Shown piece after piece: positions 1 through 9,200 of a DNA stretch of 64,000 nucleotides. The DNA comes from Streptomyces sp. Ru71 (lineage in GTDB: Bacteria > Actinomycetota > Actinomycetes > Streptomycetales > Streptomycetaceae). A program made the position numbers and the translations under genes. The notes under the pieces are model-generated. The model did not search any database. It worked only from the letters and a program-made list of their open reading frames with translations, and was not told the DNA's origin. Numbering within the stretch: the first letter of the stretch is position 1; each line of letters opens with the position of its first letter. Location: NCBI RefSeq assembly GCF_002920535.1, contig NZ_PQSS01000006.1, positions 124,001 to 188,000 of the forward strand, read 5' to 3'.

Positions 1-1
1 A

Positions 2-661
2 CACAGCCCCTCGTTCACCGTGGCCCGGGTGCGCCTGGCCGGCGGTGAGTCGGTGCGGGCCGAGTCCGGGGCGATGATGGCGACCTCCGGCGGGATCGCC
101 GTCTCGGCGAAGGCGGAGGGCGGGCTGCTGAAGGGGCTCAAGCGCAGTGTCCTGGGCGGTGAGTCGCTGTTCGTCACCCGGTTCACCGCGGACGCCGACG
201 GCAGCTGGGTGGATCTCGCCGCGCGGTTGCCGGGCGATGTGACCGCCATCGACGTCGACGGCGGCGTCAGTCTCGCCCGTGGCGCATGGCTGTGCTCCTC
301 CGACGGGATCGACCTCGACACGAAGTGGGGCGGGCTCAAGAACCTCGCCGGGGGCGAGGGCGGCTTCCTGGTGCGGGCCGAGGGGACCGGACAGGTGGCC
401 GCCGCCTGCTACGGCGCCCTGGACCGTGTCGAACTGGGCACCGGCGAGACGCTCGTCCTCGACTCCGGTCACCTGGTCGCCTTCGAGGACGGTCTGTCGT
501 ACCGCACACGCAAGGTCACCCAAGGGCTGATGCAGACCCTGAAGTCCGGCGAGGGGCTGGTCTTCGAGTTCTCCGGCCCCGGCCGGTTGTGGACCCAGAG
601 CCGCAATCCGTCGGCCCTGGTCACCTGGCTGACCACCAAACTCCCCTTCAGCCGCGGCTAG
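2..661 (+). CDS. AIM24 family protein (5' end outside window)
   Basis: The reading frame is open from base 2, and the first in-frame start (GTG at 20) falls inside conserved sequence, so the true start lies upstream of the window. The visible 213+ residues are rich in glycine and beta-strand and include SGAMMATSGG and the repeated GGESLF/GEGLVFEFSGPG pattern of the AIM24 (DUF124/TIGR00266) fold. The family is a double-stranded beta-helix protein of unclear biochemical role: mitochondrial biogenesis factor in yeast, uncharacterised in Streptomyces, where several tandem paralogues are common. No signal peptide or membrane segment is visible. The gene converges on the alpha-glucosidase gene, with a hairpin between them. 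The family call is made by eye; the function is not known. Confidence 0.75.
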   Translation, partial: HSPSFTVARVRLAGGESVRAESGAMMATSGGIAVSAKAEGGLLKGLKRSVLGGESLFVTRFTADADGSWVDLAARLPGDVTAIDVDGGVSLARGAWLCSSDGIDLDTKWGGLKNLAGGEGGFLVRAEGTGQVAAACYGALDRVELGTGETLVLDSGHLVAFEDGLSYRTRKVTQGLMQTLKSGEGLVFEFSGPGRLWTQSRNPSALVTWLTTKLPFSRG

Positions 662-700
662 CCGGTGCGAGGTCTCGGGCAACGGGGCTTCGTCGTGCCC

Positions 701-745
701 GGTGCCCCGGCGCGGGAACGCGTCGAGAACCTGCGCCGGGGCGCC
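701..745. terminator. Hairpin terminator between convergent genes
   Basis: Arms at 701-713 and 733-745 pair over 13 bp with one G-T wobble and a 19-base loop. The hairpin sits between the stop at 661 and the minus-strand stop at 795. There is no U-tract, which is normal for Streptomyces. It could serve both directions. Confidence 0.5.
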
Positions 746-794
746 TGCGACCTGGTGTGGACGGCACGGCGTCTCGCCCGGTCCGCCGCGCGGG

Positions 795-2402
795 TCATTC
801 CCTGCGGAGCCACACCGCCGTGTCCTGCGGAAGCCTGCCGTCCGGCGTGAGGGGGCCGCTGGCCAGGAGCAGTCGTTCGTGGGGCGGCAGGTGTGCGGGG
901 GCCGCGGACAGATTGACCAGGCACAGCAGGCCGCCGGGGCGGCTGAAGGCGAGGACGCCGTCCGGGGCGGGGAGCCAGGTCATGGGGCCGTCGCCGAAGC
1001 CGGGCAAGGAACGGCGCAGCGCCAGGGCCTCCCGGTAGAGGGTGAGCATCGACTCCGGGTCGTCGCTCTGCCGGTCGACGGCGTACGCGGCCCAGCCCTC
1101 GGGCTGCGGCAACCAGGGTTCGCCGTGCGAGCCGAAGCCGGCGTGGGGGGCGTCGGCCTCCCAGGGCAGGGGTATCCGGCAGCCGTCGCGGCCGGGATCG
1201 GTTCCTCCGGAGCGGAAGTGCATGGGGTCCTGGATGCGGTCGAGCGGGACGTCGGCCTCGGGCAGCCCCAGTTCCTCGCCCTGGTAGAGGTAGACGGACC
1301 CGGGCAGCGCGAGGGTCAGCAGTGCGGCGGCGCGGGCACGCCGCGTGCCGAGGTCCAGGTCGGTGGGCGTGCCGAAGGCCTTCGTGGCGAAGTCGAACGC
1401 GGTGTCCGCGCGGCCGTAGCGGGTGACCGTGCGGGTCACGTCGTGGTTGCACAGCACCCAGGTGGCGGGGGCGCCGACGGGCGCGTGCTCGGCGAGGGTG
1501 TCGTCGATCGAGCGGCGCAGCCGGTCCGCGTCCCAGGGGCAGGTGAGGAAGTTGAAGTTGAAGGCGGTGTGCAGTTCGTCGGGGCGCAGGTAGCGGGCGA
1601 AGCGTTCGGCGTCGGGGAGCCAGACCTCGCCGACGAACACGGCGCCGTACTCGTCGGCGATGGCCCGCCAGGAGCGGTAGATGTCGTGCAGTTCGTCCTG
1701 GTCGATGTAGGGGTGCGGGTCGACGCCCTCGGTGAAGTCGGCGAGGGCCGGGTCCTTGACGAGCAGGGCGGCGGAGTCGATGCGTACGCCCGCCACTCCG
1801 CGTTCGAACCAGAAGCGCAGGATGTCCTCGTGCTCCTGGCGGACGGCCGGGTGTGCCCAGTTGAGGTCGGGCTGCTCGGGGGTGAACAGGTGCAGGTACC
1901 ACTCGCCGTCGGGGACGCGGGTCCAGGTGGGTCCGGCGAACTGCGAGGGCCAGTCGTTGGGCGGGAGTTCGCCGCTCGCTCCGCGGCCGGGCCGGAAGTG
2001 GAAGAGTTCCCGCTCCGGGCTGCCGGGTCCGGCCTCCAGGGCGGCCCGGAACCAGGGGTGCTGGTCCGAGACGTGGTTGGGGACGATGTCGACGATCACC
2101 CGGATGCCCGTCTCGGCGGCCTGGGCGATGAGTTTCTCGGCCTCCTGGAGGGTGCCGAAGGCCGGGTCGATGGCGCGGTAGTCGGCGACGTCGTATCCGC
2201 CGTCGACCATCGGGGAGGCGTACCACGGGGTGAACCAGACGGCGTCCACGCCGAGGTCGGCGAGGTGGGACAGTCTCGCGCGGGCGCCCGCGAGGTCCCC
2301 GGTGCCGTCGCCGTCGCCGTCGGCGAAGCTGCGCGGGTACACCTGGTAGATGACGGCGTCCCGCCACCAGGCGTCGGTGCGGGGCGAGTGAGGGGCTGCC
2401 AC
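795..2402 (-). CDS. Cytoplasmic GH13 alpha-glucosidase
   Basis: 535 residues with no signal peptide, so probably cytoplasmic. It shows the full GH13 set: WWRDAVIYQVYPRSF at the N-terminus, DIVPNH (region I, near residues 105-110), GVRIDSAAL with the likely nucleophile Asp209, FVGEVW with the acid/base Glu259, and CNHDVTR with the stabiliser Asp321. This matches oligo-1,6-/alpha-glucosidases (GH13 subfamily 30-like in actinobacteria), which release glucose from short alpha-glucosides. It is last in the order binding protein, permease, permease, hydrolase, so its substrate should be the imported oligosaccharide. The nearby GH87-like enzymes make nigero-oligosaccharides a reasonable guess, but maltose-type sugars cannot be excluded. 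A strong hairpin precedes it inside the operon. Confidence 0.92.
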   Translation of the reverse strand: MAAPHSPRTDAWWRDAVIYQVYPRSFADGDGDGTGDLAGARARLSHLADLGVDAVWFTPWYASPMVDGGYDVADYRAIDPAFGTLQEAEKLIAQAAETGIRVIVDIVPNHVSDQHPWFRAALEAGPGSPERELFHFRPGRGASGELPPNDWPSQFAGPTWTRVPDGEWYLHLFTPEQPDLNWAHPAVRQEHEDILRFWFERGVAGVRIDSAALLVKDPALADFTEGVDPHPYIDQDELHDIYRSWRAIADEYGAVFVGEVWLPDAERFARYLRPDELHTAFNFNFLTCPWDADRLRRSIDDTLAEHAPVGAPATWVLCNHDVTRTVTRYGRADTAFDFATKAFGTPTDLDLGTRRARAAALLTLALPGSVYLYQGEELGLPEADVPLDRIQDPMHFRSGGTDPGRDGCRIPLPWEADAPHAGFGSHGEPWLPQPEGWAAYAVDRQSDDPESMLTLYREALALRRSLPGFGDGPMTWLPAPDGVLAFSRPGGLLCLVNLSAAPAHLPPHERLLLASGPLTPDGRLPQDTAVWLRRE

Positions 2403-2432
2403 GTGAGAGGTCCTTTCGGGCAGGGGTGGGTA

Positions 2433-2483
2433 CTTCGCCGCCGGCCCGGAGGCTGCGGGGCGTCGGACGGGCCGGCGGCGAAG
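2433..2483 (-). terminator. Intra-operon 15-bp perfect hairpin
   Basis: Arms 2433-2447 and 2469-2483 are perfectly complementary over 15 bp with a 21-base loop. The hairpin lies in the 156-base gap between the permease stop (2559) and the alpha-glucosidase start (2402). In transcription order it follows the permeases, so it may attenuate or terminate the message, or protect the upstream RNA end, and so uncouple hydrolase level from transporter level. The structure is seen; the role is inferred. Confidence 0.55.
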
Positions 2484-2558
2484 GCTGGGGTGAGTGTGCG
2501 CGGTGAGGGGCTGCGGCGGGGGCGTCAGCCCGCGAGACCTGACGGGCCGCGGCGCGCG

Positions 2559-3434
2559 TCAGCCCTTGAGGCCGCCGGCGGTGAGGCCACTCATGATGTT
2601 GCGCTGGAACACCAGGAACAGCAGCAGCGTCGGGATCGAGGCGATGGTGAGCGCCGCGATGAGGACGTTCACGGGGACGCCGTTGGACAGCGAGTAGATG
2701 CCGACGTTGAGGGTCTGCTTGGAGGGGTCGGGCAGGGTGAGCATGGGCCAGAGGAAGTCCTTCCAGATGCCGACGACCGCGAAGATCGACACGACTCCGA
2801 GGACGGGCCGGGAGATCGGCAGCACGATGGACCACAGGACGCGCATCGGGGAGGCGCCGTCCATGGCGGCGGCGTCGAGGAGTTCCTTGGGGATGGAGTC
2901 GAAGAACCGCTTCAGCAGGAAGATGTTGAAGGCGTTGGTGACGGACGGCAGCCAGATCGCCCACGGGGTGTTCAGCAGGTTGCGCTCCACGATCGGCACG
3001 TCGAGCACGGTCAGGTACTGGGGTACGACGAGCACGGTCGCCGGGATCATCAGCGTGGCGAGCATCATGCCGAGGATCGCCTTGCCGAAGACCGGCCGCA
3101 GCTTGGACAGCGAGTAGGCGGCCGCGACGTCCAGGACGAGCTGGAAGGCGAGCGCGCCGAAGGCGTAGTACAGCGTGTTGAGCAGCAGCGTGGAGAGGTC
3201 CATGACCTCCCAGGCGTGCGAGTAGTTGTCCGGGGTGAAGGACTTCGGCACCCAGGTCGGGGGTGTCCGGATGACCTCCTGGCTGTCCTTGAAGCCGCTG
3301 GAGACCATCCAGTACAGCGGGCCCAGGAAGACCAGGGTGAACCCGGTGACGACGATCGCGAACACCGTCCAGTAGGCGACTTTCCCGCGGCGCCTGGCGA
3401 GTTGGGCCGGTGAGATGAGTGTGCGTGTGGTCAT
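2559..3434 (-). CDS. CUT1 sugar ABC transporter permease (MalG type)
   Basis: 291 residues with about six hydrophobic segments. The EAA loop region reads DAAAMDGASPMRVLWSIVLPISRP, the signature of binding-protein-dependent permeases that docks the ATPase. The C-terminal end NIMSGLTAGGLKG is the classic MalG-type tail. It forms the membrane channel together with the partner permease encoded just upstream (16-base gap). No ATPase gene lies nearby. In Streptomyces, CUT1 importers usually share the MsiK ATPase encoded elsewhere, so that is the likely partner. Substrate is inferred from context (alpha-1,3-glucan oligosaccharides). Confidence 0.93.
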   Translation of the reverse strand: MTTRTLISPAQLARRRGKVAYWTVFAIVVTGFTLVFLGPLYWMVSSGFKDSQEVIRTPPTWVPKSFTPDNYSHAWEVMDLSTLLLNTLYYAFGALAFQLVLDVAAAYSLSKLRPVFGKAILGMMLATLMIPATVLVVPQYLTVLDVPIVERNLLNTPWAIWLPSVTNAFNIFLLKRFFDSIPKELLDAAAMDGASPMRVLWSIVLPISRPVLGVVSIFAVVGIWKDFLWPMLTLPDPSKQTLNVGIYSLSNGVPVNVLIAALTIASIPTLLLFLVFQRNIMSGLTAGGLKG

Positions 3435-3450
3435 GCCGGTCTCCCCCGGG

Positions 3451-4413
3451 TCACTCGTCGTCGGCGCGGCTGAGCTTGGCGTACGCCCCCGAGAAGCCGG
3501 CGAGCAGTACGAGCAGGAGCAGGCCGAGCGCGGCCGCGGCGCCGTAGTTGTTGAAGTTGAAGGCGTACTGGTAGATGAGGTAGACGACCGTGGTGGTCGA
3601 GCCCTCGGGGCCGGCGCCGCCGGTGAGCAGGAACGGCTCGACGAAGACCTGCATGGTGGCGATGATCTGCATCAGCAGCATCAGCGACAGGATCAGCCGG
3701 GTCTGCGGGATGGTGACGTGCCAGATCTTGCGCAGCAGGCCGGCGCCGTCGAGTTCGGCCGCCTCGTACAGCTCACCGGGGATGCCCTGGAGCGCGGCCA
3801 GGTAGATGAGGGCGGCGCCGCCCATGTTCATCCAGGTCGCGGCGATGACGACGGACAGCATGGACAGGTCGGAGTCCTGCAGCCACTGCTGCTCGGGCAG
3901 GTGCAGGAACCGGAACACCTCGTTGAGCAGGCCGTACCCGGGGTCGTAGAGGTACTTGAAGAGCAGCACCGAGGCGACCGGCGGCAGCATCACCGGGAGG
4001 TAGACCAGCAGTCTGAGGTAGGCCTGGCCGTGGTGGAACTCGTTGATGACGATGGCGACGACGAACGGGACCGCGAAGCCGAGCAGCAGCGCCAGCACGG
4101 TGAACAGGGCGGTGTTGCGCCACGCCTGCCAGAAGGCCGGGTCGTTGAAGACGGTGGTGAGGTTGTCCAGGCCGACCCAGCTGGTGTGGCCGGACTCGGT
4201 CTTCTGGAAGGCGAGGACGAACTCCCGGATCATCGGGTACCAGGAGAACACCGCGAAGCACAGGACGGCGCCGATGAGGAAGCCGTGCGCGGTGAGGTTG
4301 CGGCGCAGGCTCTTGACGAACTGGTCGCGGCGGGCCGGGGGGCCCGCCTGGCGGGGCAGGGTGGGGCGGCGGGTGGAGTCCGTCTTGCTCGGGGTCAGGC
4401 TGGGGGCCGACAT
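3451..4413 (-). CDS. CUT1 sugar ABC transporter permease (MalF type)
   Basis: 320 residues. A cytoplasmic N-terminal tail of about 45 residues is followed by six predicted membrane segments and the EAA motif ELYEAAELDGAGLLRKIWHVTIPQ. This is the first permease of a CUT1 sugar importer. It lies 130 bases downstream of the solute-binding lipoprotein gene and 16 bases upstream of the second permease, so all are probably co-transcribed. A ribosome site (AAGGAG) lies just before the ATG at 4413. Confidence 0.93.
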   Translation of the reverse strand: MSAPSLTPSKTDSTRRPTLPRQAGPPARRDQFVKSLRRNLTAHGFLIGAVLCFAVFSWYPMIREFVLAFQKTESGHTSWVGLDNLTTVFNDPAFWQAWRNTALFTVLALLLGFAVPFVVAIVINEFHHGQAYLRLLVYLPVMLPPVASVLLFKYLYDPGYGLLNEVFRFLHLPEQQWLQDSDLSMLSVVIAATWMNMGGAALIYLAALQGIPGELYEAAELDGAGLLRKIWHVTIPQTRLILSLMLLMQIIATMQVFVEPFLLTGGAGPEGSTTTVVYLIYQYAFNFNNYGAAAALGLLLLVLLAGFSGAYAKLSRADDE

Positions 4414-4504
4414 CGTCGCTCCTTGGTGCGGGCTGGTCTGGCGTCGCGGTCCAGGACGGGGACCTCATCAGGTCGCCGGCGGCGTCCGTGGGGGCGCCGC
4501 TCGT

Positions 4505-4535
4505 GGCGGGGGCGGGCCCTGGGCTCTCCCCCGCC
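4505..4535 (-). terminator. Hairpin downstream of binding-protein gene
   Basis: 8-bp perfect arms at 4505-4512 and 4528-4535, with further GC pairing possible in the loop, placed 9 bases past the binding-protein stop. Hairpins here are common in sugar ABC operons, where they stabilise the abundant binding-protein message and lower permease expression. That role is inferred. Confidence 0.4.
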
Positions 4536-4543
4536 GGGGACGG

Positions 4544-5956
4544 TCACTGGTTGGCCAGGACCTGGTTGACCTGTGCCTCGGCCGTGGACAGCAGCTTGTC
4601 GATGTCGGCGTCCTTGTCGGTGAGGATGCCGGACATGACGTTGTCGAGGACCTTGTAGATCTCCTGGGCCTTGGGCGGCTCGGCCTTGCCGGGCACCGGG
4701 TTGTCCATGAAGGTCTTGAAGTTGGCGACCGGCATGGTGGCGTTGGCCTGGCGGGCGGCGTCGTCCTTCTTCTTCGACTCGCCCAGCCAGAAGTTGGGCT
4801 GCGGGACGCCGACGGGCAGCTGGTCGGCCTTGGTGCGGGCCCAGTCGAACTGGCCCTTGCCGACGGTGAGGTTCTTTTGGTTCAGCCAGGCGACGGCGGC
4901 CTTGATCTTGTCGGCGGAGATCCCCTTCTTGATCATGTAGTTGTTGCCGCCGGCCAGCGTGTTCTTTCCGCCGGGGATCGGGCCCATGCCGAAGTTCTCG
5001 TACTTGGCGCCGAGTTGCTGGACCATGTAGGCGATGTCGTCGGGCGCGGCGAGGAACATGCCGAGCTTGTCGGTGGCGATCTGCTTCTGCAGGTCGCCCC
5101 ACTTCAGCAGTTGGGTCTTGCCCATGCTGTCGTCCTCCCAGCGCATGGCGTGGAGGTTGTTGGCGACCTGCCTGCCGATCTCGTTGTTGAAGGCGGCCTT
5201 CTTGCCGCTGGTGTCGACGATGTCGCCGCCGAGGCTGTACATCTGCGCGGTGAAGTGCCAGCCGCCGGTGTTGGCGGCGCTGTAGTCGCCGTAGCCGGCG
5301 ATGCCGTTGCCGAGTGCGGCGATCTTCTTGGCGGCGGTGCGGACCTCCTCCCAGGTGCGCGGCGGGTTGTCGGGGTCGAGGCCGGCCTGCTGGAACAGCT
5401 TGCGGTTGATGAGCAGACCCATCGTGTAGTTGCTGGTGGGCAGGCCGTAGAGCTTGCCGTCGTGCTTGAGCGAGCCGAGGACGCCCGGGTCGATGTCCTT
5501 CAGCGCGGGGACGGTCTTGTCGTTGACGTAGGCGGTGATGTCCTCGGCGCCGTCGTTGTCGAGCACCTGCGGCAGGTCGGTGAAGTAGGTGTAGAACACG
5601 TCCGGTTGTGACTTGGCCTTGAGCATCGCGGTGAAGCGCGGCGGCTCCAGGCACTGGCCGGGGGTGGAGCGGCCCTCGATGGTGACGTTCGGGTAGATCT
5701 TGTTGAACGCGGCGACGTCCTCTTTCCACTCCTTCAGCTCGGCCGCCTTCGCCGCCGGGGGCATGCAGTCGATGGTGATCGTCACCTTGGTCTTCGGGTC
5801 CAGCGGCGCGGCCGGGTCGGAGGACCCGCCGGCGGAGTCGCCGCCGCCGTTGTCGCTGCTGCTCGTGCCGCAGGCGGCGAGAGCGGTGAGCGTGAGAGCG
5901 GAGACGATGACGACCGCGCCGGTGCGGCGGGTACGGCGGAGCCGGGCTGTTCTCAT
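4544..5956 (-). CDS. Sugar ABC transporter substrate-binding lipoprotein
   Basis: 470 residues from the ATG at 5956, chosen because AAGGGA lies 7 bases upstream and the protein then starts with a proper lipoprotein signal: RTARLRRTRRTG, a hydrophobic stretch, and the lipobox LAAC, predicting lipid anchoring at Cys about 29. A Ser/Gly/Asp-rich linker follows, then an SBP family 1 fold (extracellular sugar-binding, CUT1). It delivers an oligosaccharide to the two permeases encoded downstream. An in-frame extension to 6043 exists, but it would place 29 odd residues before the signal peptide. The 5' untranslated region carries a 10-base tandem repeat. Confidence 0.93.
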   Translation of the reverse strand: MRTARLRRTRRTGAVVIVSALTLTALAACGTSSSDNGGGDSAGGSSDPAAPLDPKTKVTITIDCMPPAAKAAELKEWKEDVAAFNKIYPNVTIEGRSTPGQCLEPPRFTAMLKAKSQPDVFYTYFTDLPQVLDNDGAEDITAYVNDKTVPALKDIDPGVLGSLKHDGKLYGLPTSNYTMGLLINRKLFQQAGLDPDNPPRTWEEVRTAAKKIAALGNGIAGYGDYSAANTGGWHFTAQMYSLGGDIVDTSGKKAAFNNEIGRQVANNLHAMRWEDDSMGKTQLLKWGDLQKQIATDKLGMFLAAPDDIAYMVQQLGAKYENFGMGPIPGGKNTLAGGNNYMIKKGISADKIKAAVAWLNQKNLTVGKGQFDWARTKADQLPVGVPQPNFWLGESKKKDDAARQANATMPVANFKTFMDNPVPGKAEPPKAQEIYKVLDNVMSGILTDKDADIDKLLSTAEAQVNQVLANQ

Positions 5957-6001
5957 GGGTGGTCCCTTCGGACAGGAACGGTGAGGTGGCCCCGTCGCCG
6001 A

Positions 6002-6037
6002 TGCGTGGTGGGGCGTGATGGTGCGTGATGGGGCGTC
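6002..6037. repeat. Three-unit 10-base tandem repeat
   Basis: Units at 6002-6011, 6012-6021 and 6022-6031 follow the pattern KGCGTGRTGG, with a partial fourth unit. They lie in the leader between the binding-protein start and its presumed promoter. They could be a repeated protein-binding site or simply polymerase slippage. Confidence 0.5.
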
Positions 6038-6227
6038 GCACACTCAACCACCGTCGACAAGTGAACGCAATATCTCGCGCAGATTTCGTAATTCCTCGAC
6101 AGAAGAGGGAAGACAGCCTTCCGCCGACGTCGCCACGCCGGCAACACGCAGGCAGGCCGGCGCAAGCCCGCACCGAGCTCGCACCGGCCCTCCGGCCCCT
6201 GTCGGGCACCCTCACGGGCGCCAGCCG
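6038..6227 (-). promoter_or_regulatory. Promoter/operator region of importer operon and 3' end of GH87 gene
   Basis: Noncoding. The stretch 6060-6100 is markedly A/T-richer than its surroundings and contains CGCAATATCTCGCGCAGA (from 6066), which resembles the CGCAA-type motifs before the other genes of this locus and could be the LacI-family operator. Further from the importer start, a 7-bp stem (6136-6142 with 6156-6162) could be a weak terminator for the beta-helix gene ending at 6228. I could not assign -35 and -10 boxes with confidence. Confidence 0.4.
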
Positions 6228-9200
6228 CTAGGGATTGATGTTGATCTTGAAGGTGGAGGTGGTGTTGCGTATGTCGACGGCGTTGTTGCTCATCTCCAGC
6301 CCGTTGAACGTCACTTCGCCCACCGCCGGGCCCTGGTTCGGCTCGGGCATCTCGTTGGCCCACAGACCGAAGCCGGACTTGGCGTCGAAGGCGTCACCGC
6401 TCTTGCGGGCACCCGTGATCGAGATGTCGGTGAAGACGGTGTCCTTGATCGGATTCACCGGTTGGCCGTTCAGGTACTGCGTCTGGAACATGATCCCGCT
6501 GTAAGTGGGATCGACGATGTCGACGTGGTTCACCCTGATCCCCTGGAAGACCTTCGACGCGGAGAACAGCCAGATGCCCGGGAAGGTCTGCCGGCCCCAG
6601 AAGTGGCCGCCGGCCCGGACGACGGAGATGTTCTCGAAGGTCGTCGGATCGGTCCCGAAGCCGTTCATCGGATAGCCGAAGTCCAGCGACGAGATGGTGA
6701 TCCCGGAGTAGGTCAGCGTGTCCGCGATATGGATGTTGCGGAAGGTGTTGTTGTAGCCGCCGTAGACGGCCACACCCGCGGCACGCCAGGTCAGGGTGGT
6801 GGTGAGGTTCTCGTAGACGTTGTTCTTCTCGTCCGCGCCGCCCGCGTCGATCGCCGAGAACAGCGCGAAGCTGTCGTCGCCGGTGGCGCGCGCGTCGTTG
6901 TTGGTGACGAGGTTGTCGGTGGAGCCGTTGGTCATGTTGACGCCGTCGGCGAACAGGTCGCGGATGCGCGAGTTCCTGATGGTCATCCGGTCGGTGTTGG
7001 CGCCCCAGTACAGGCACACCATGTGCTCGTTCCAGATGTCGTCGATGACGATGTCGGACACGTTGGAGAAGTCGAACACCTTGCCCGGTCCGTCGATGCG
7101 CGAGGTGTAGTTGCCGAAGTAGGCGAACCCCTTGAACACCGAGCCCTTGGCCGACGCCTCCGCGCGGAAGCCGATGTCCGTGTTCTCCTGCGAGGCGGGC
7201 GCGTGGAAGGTCGTGAACCACGGCCCGGCACCGACCACCTGCACCGCCTTGCCGTACACCTGGAACTTGCTCGACGTCTCGTAGTCGCCGGGCGGCAGAT
7301 AGACGCCGACGAGCTTGCCGGTGGTGTCCATACGGACCTTGTCCAGCGCGTCCTGCACCGCCTGGTGCGTGAACCCGGTGGGCACGACGTACATGGCCGG
7401 GTCGGGGTTGGCGACCGGCGTGGCCTGCTCCAGGTTGACGAAGTCGATCGCGTACGTCGAGGTGTTCGCGGCGTCCTTCTGCAGCCGGATCCTGCTGCCC
7501 TTGGGCACGGTCTCGCCGAGGAGGAGGTGCGCCTCGTCGTAGATGTGCCGCGGGGCCCCGGCGCTCGGGGAGTTGCCGGGCGATGCCTCGGCGCCGTACA
7601 GCCAGGCGTACTTGGAGGTCAGCGGCAGGGCCTTCTTGAAGACGCCGTCGACGTAGACGTCGATGGTCGAGTCGATGCCGCCGCCGCCCGGCGCGTCCGG
7701 GATGGAGAACCGGGTCACCAGCGTGTTGGTCGCGGCGCGGGTGGTGAACTCGACGTACTCACCGGTCGCGTCGAGGCTGACGGCCTTGCGGCCGGAGGCC
7801 TCACCGGCGATGTCCCCGATGGTGCGGTTGGGTCCCACGACGGTGGCTCCGCCGCCGACCGTGCCGTCCTCCGCCTCGTACATGTCGTACGGCATGTGGG
7901 CGCCGCGCCCGACGAACAGCGGCTGGCTTGAGGTGTTGTTCGGGCGCTTGACCGGCAGTTCGTTGGCGTCGTCGGCGATCACCGTCTTCACCGTGTACGA
8001 GCCGTTGGCCGCGGTCCACGGGCCGAGCTCCACGTCCACCGAGGCTCCGGCGGCCAGAGTGCCGCTGTAGGCGCCGCTCAGGGTCTTCACCGTGGCGCCC
8101 TGGGAGTCGGTCAGGGTGAGCGTGACGGCGTGGCTGCCGGCGGCGCTGGCCTTGTTGCCCTGGTTCTTCAGCGACACCTTGAAGGTGACGGTGTCCCCGG
8201 CCGCCGGACTCGACGGCGAGGTGCTCACCGAGGCCGCGACGAGGTCGGAGCTCTCGACGGGCTTGACCACCAGCGAGGTGGGGCTGGTGTAGGTGTTATT
8301 GGACTCGTTCTGCTCGATCACCGCGCCCGACTCGTCGGCGACGGCGCTGAGCTGGTAGGTGCCGGCCTCGCGCTGCCCCAGGGAGGCGGTGACAGTGGTC
8401 TGCGCGCCGGCCGCCAGCGGACCGACCTGCGCGGTGGCGACCTTGGTGCCGCCCAGCCGCACGGCCACGCTGCTCGCCGGGGCGTCGGCCGGGCCACTGT
8501 TGCGCACGGTGGCGGAGACAGTGATCGGGTCCGACTCCACCGGCGCGGCCGGCGAGACGGTCAGCCCGGTGACCTCCAGGTCCGGGTTGGGCGCCGGGAC
8601 CCCGATCACCTGGAACTCGGCCAGCTGTCCGGCGGCGGAGCCGGAGTTGGCGGTGAACTTCAGCTGTACGTCGGCCACGCGCGCGGAGACGGGCACCGTG
8701 ACGGTGTTGCCGTCGGCCGGGTCGAACGTGTAGCTCTTGGCCGCGACCAGCGAGGTGAAGCCGCCGGCGCTCTGCTCCCGGCCGAGGACCTCGATGGTCT
8801 GCGTGCGCTTGGACCAGGCGGAGTCCGGGTTGAGCTTGAGCACCAGGTGGTCGACGTCGGCGTTGGCGCCGAGCTTGACGGTCAGGGTGTTCGGGTAACT
8901 GCCGCCCGCGCCCTCCCAGTACGTGGCGACGTTGTTGTCGTTGGCGTTCTCGGCGACGTAGGTGTACACCACGGACGAGGCGCTGATCGGCTTGCCGACG
9001 GCCAGGTCGGAGCCGCCACCGCCGCTGCCGTTGCGGGTGACGCTGTTGCTCGGCGCCGACTGGTTGCCGGCCGCGTCCCTCGCCCGCACCGTGTAGGCCA
9101 CCGTGCTCGTGGCGGGCTGGGTGTCGGTGTAGGTGGTGACGTCGCCCGCGACGGTGGCCCGAAGGATGTTGTTGGCGTAGATCTCGTACTTCGCCACGCC

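Noticed and set aside
658..3413. Very long open frames on both strands opposite the alpha-glucosidase and permease genes
   Set aside because: Arg/Pro/Gly-rich translations with no domain or ribosome site; they are by-products of G/C-saturated third codon positions in the real genes.
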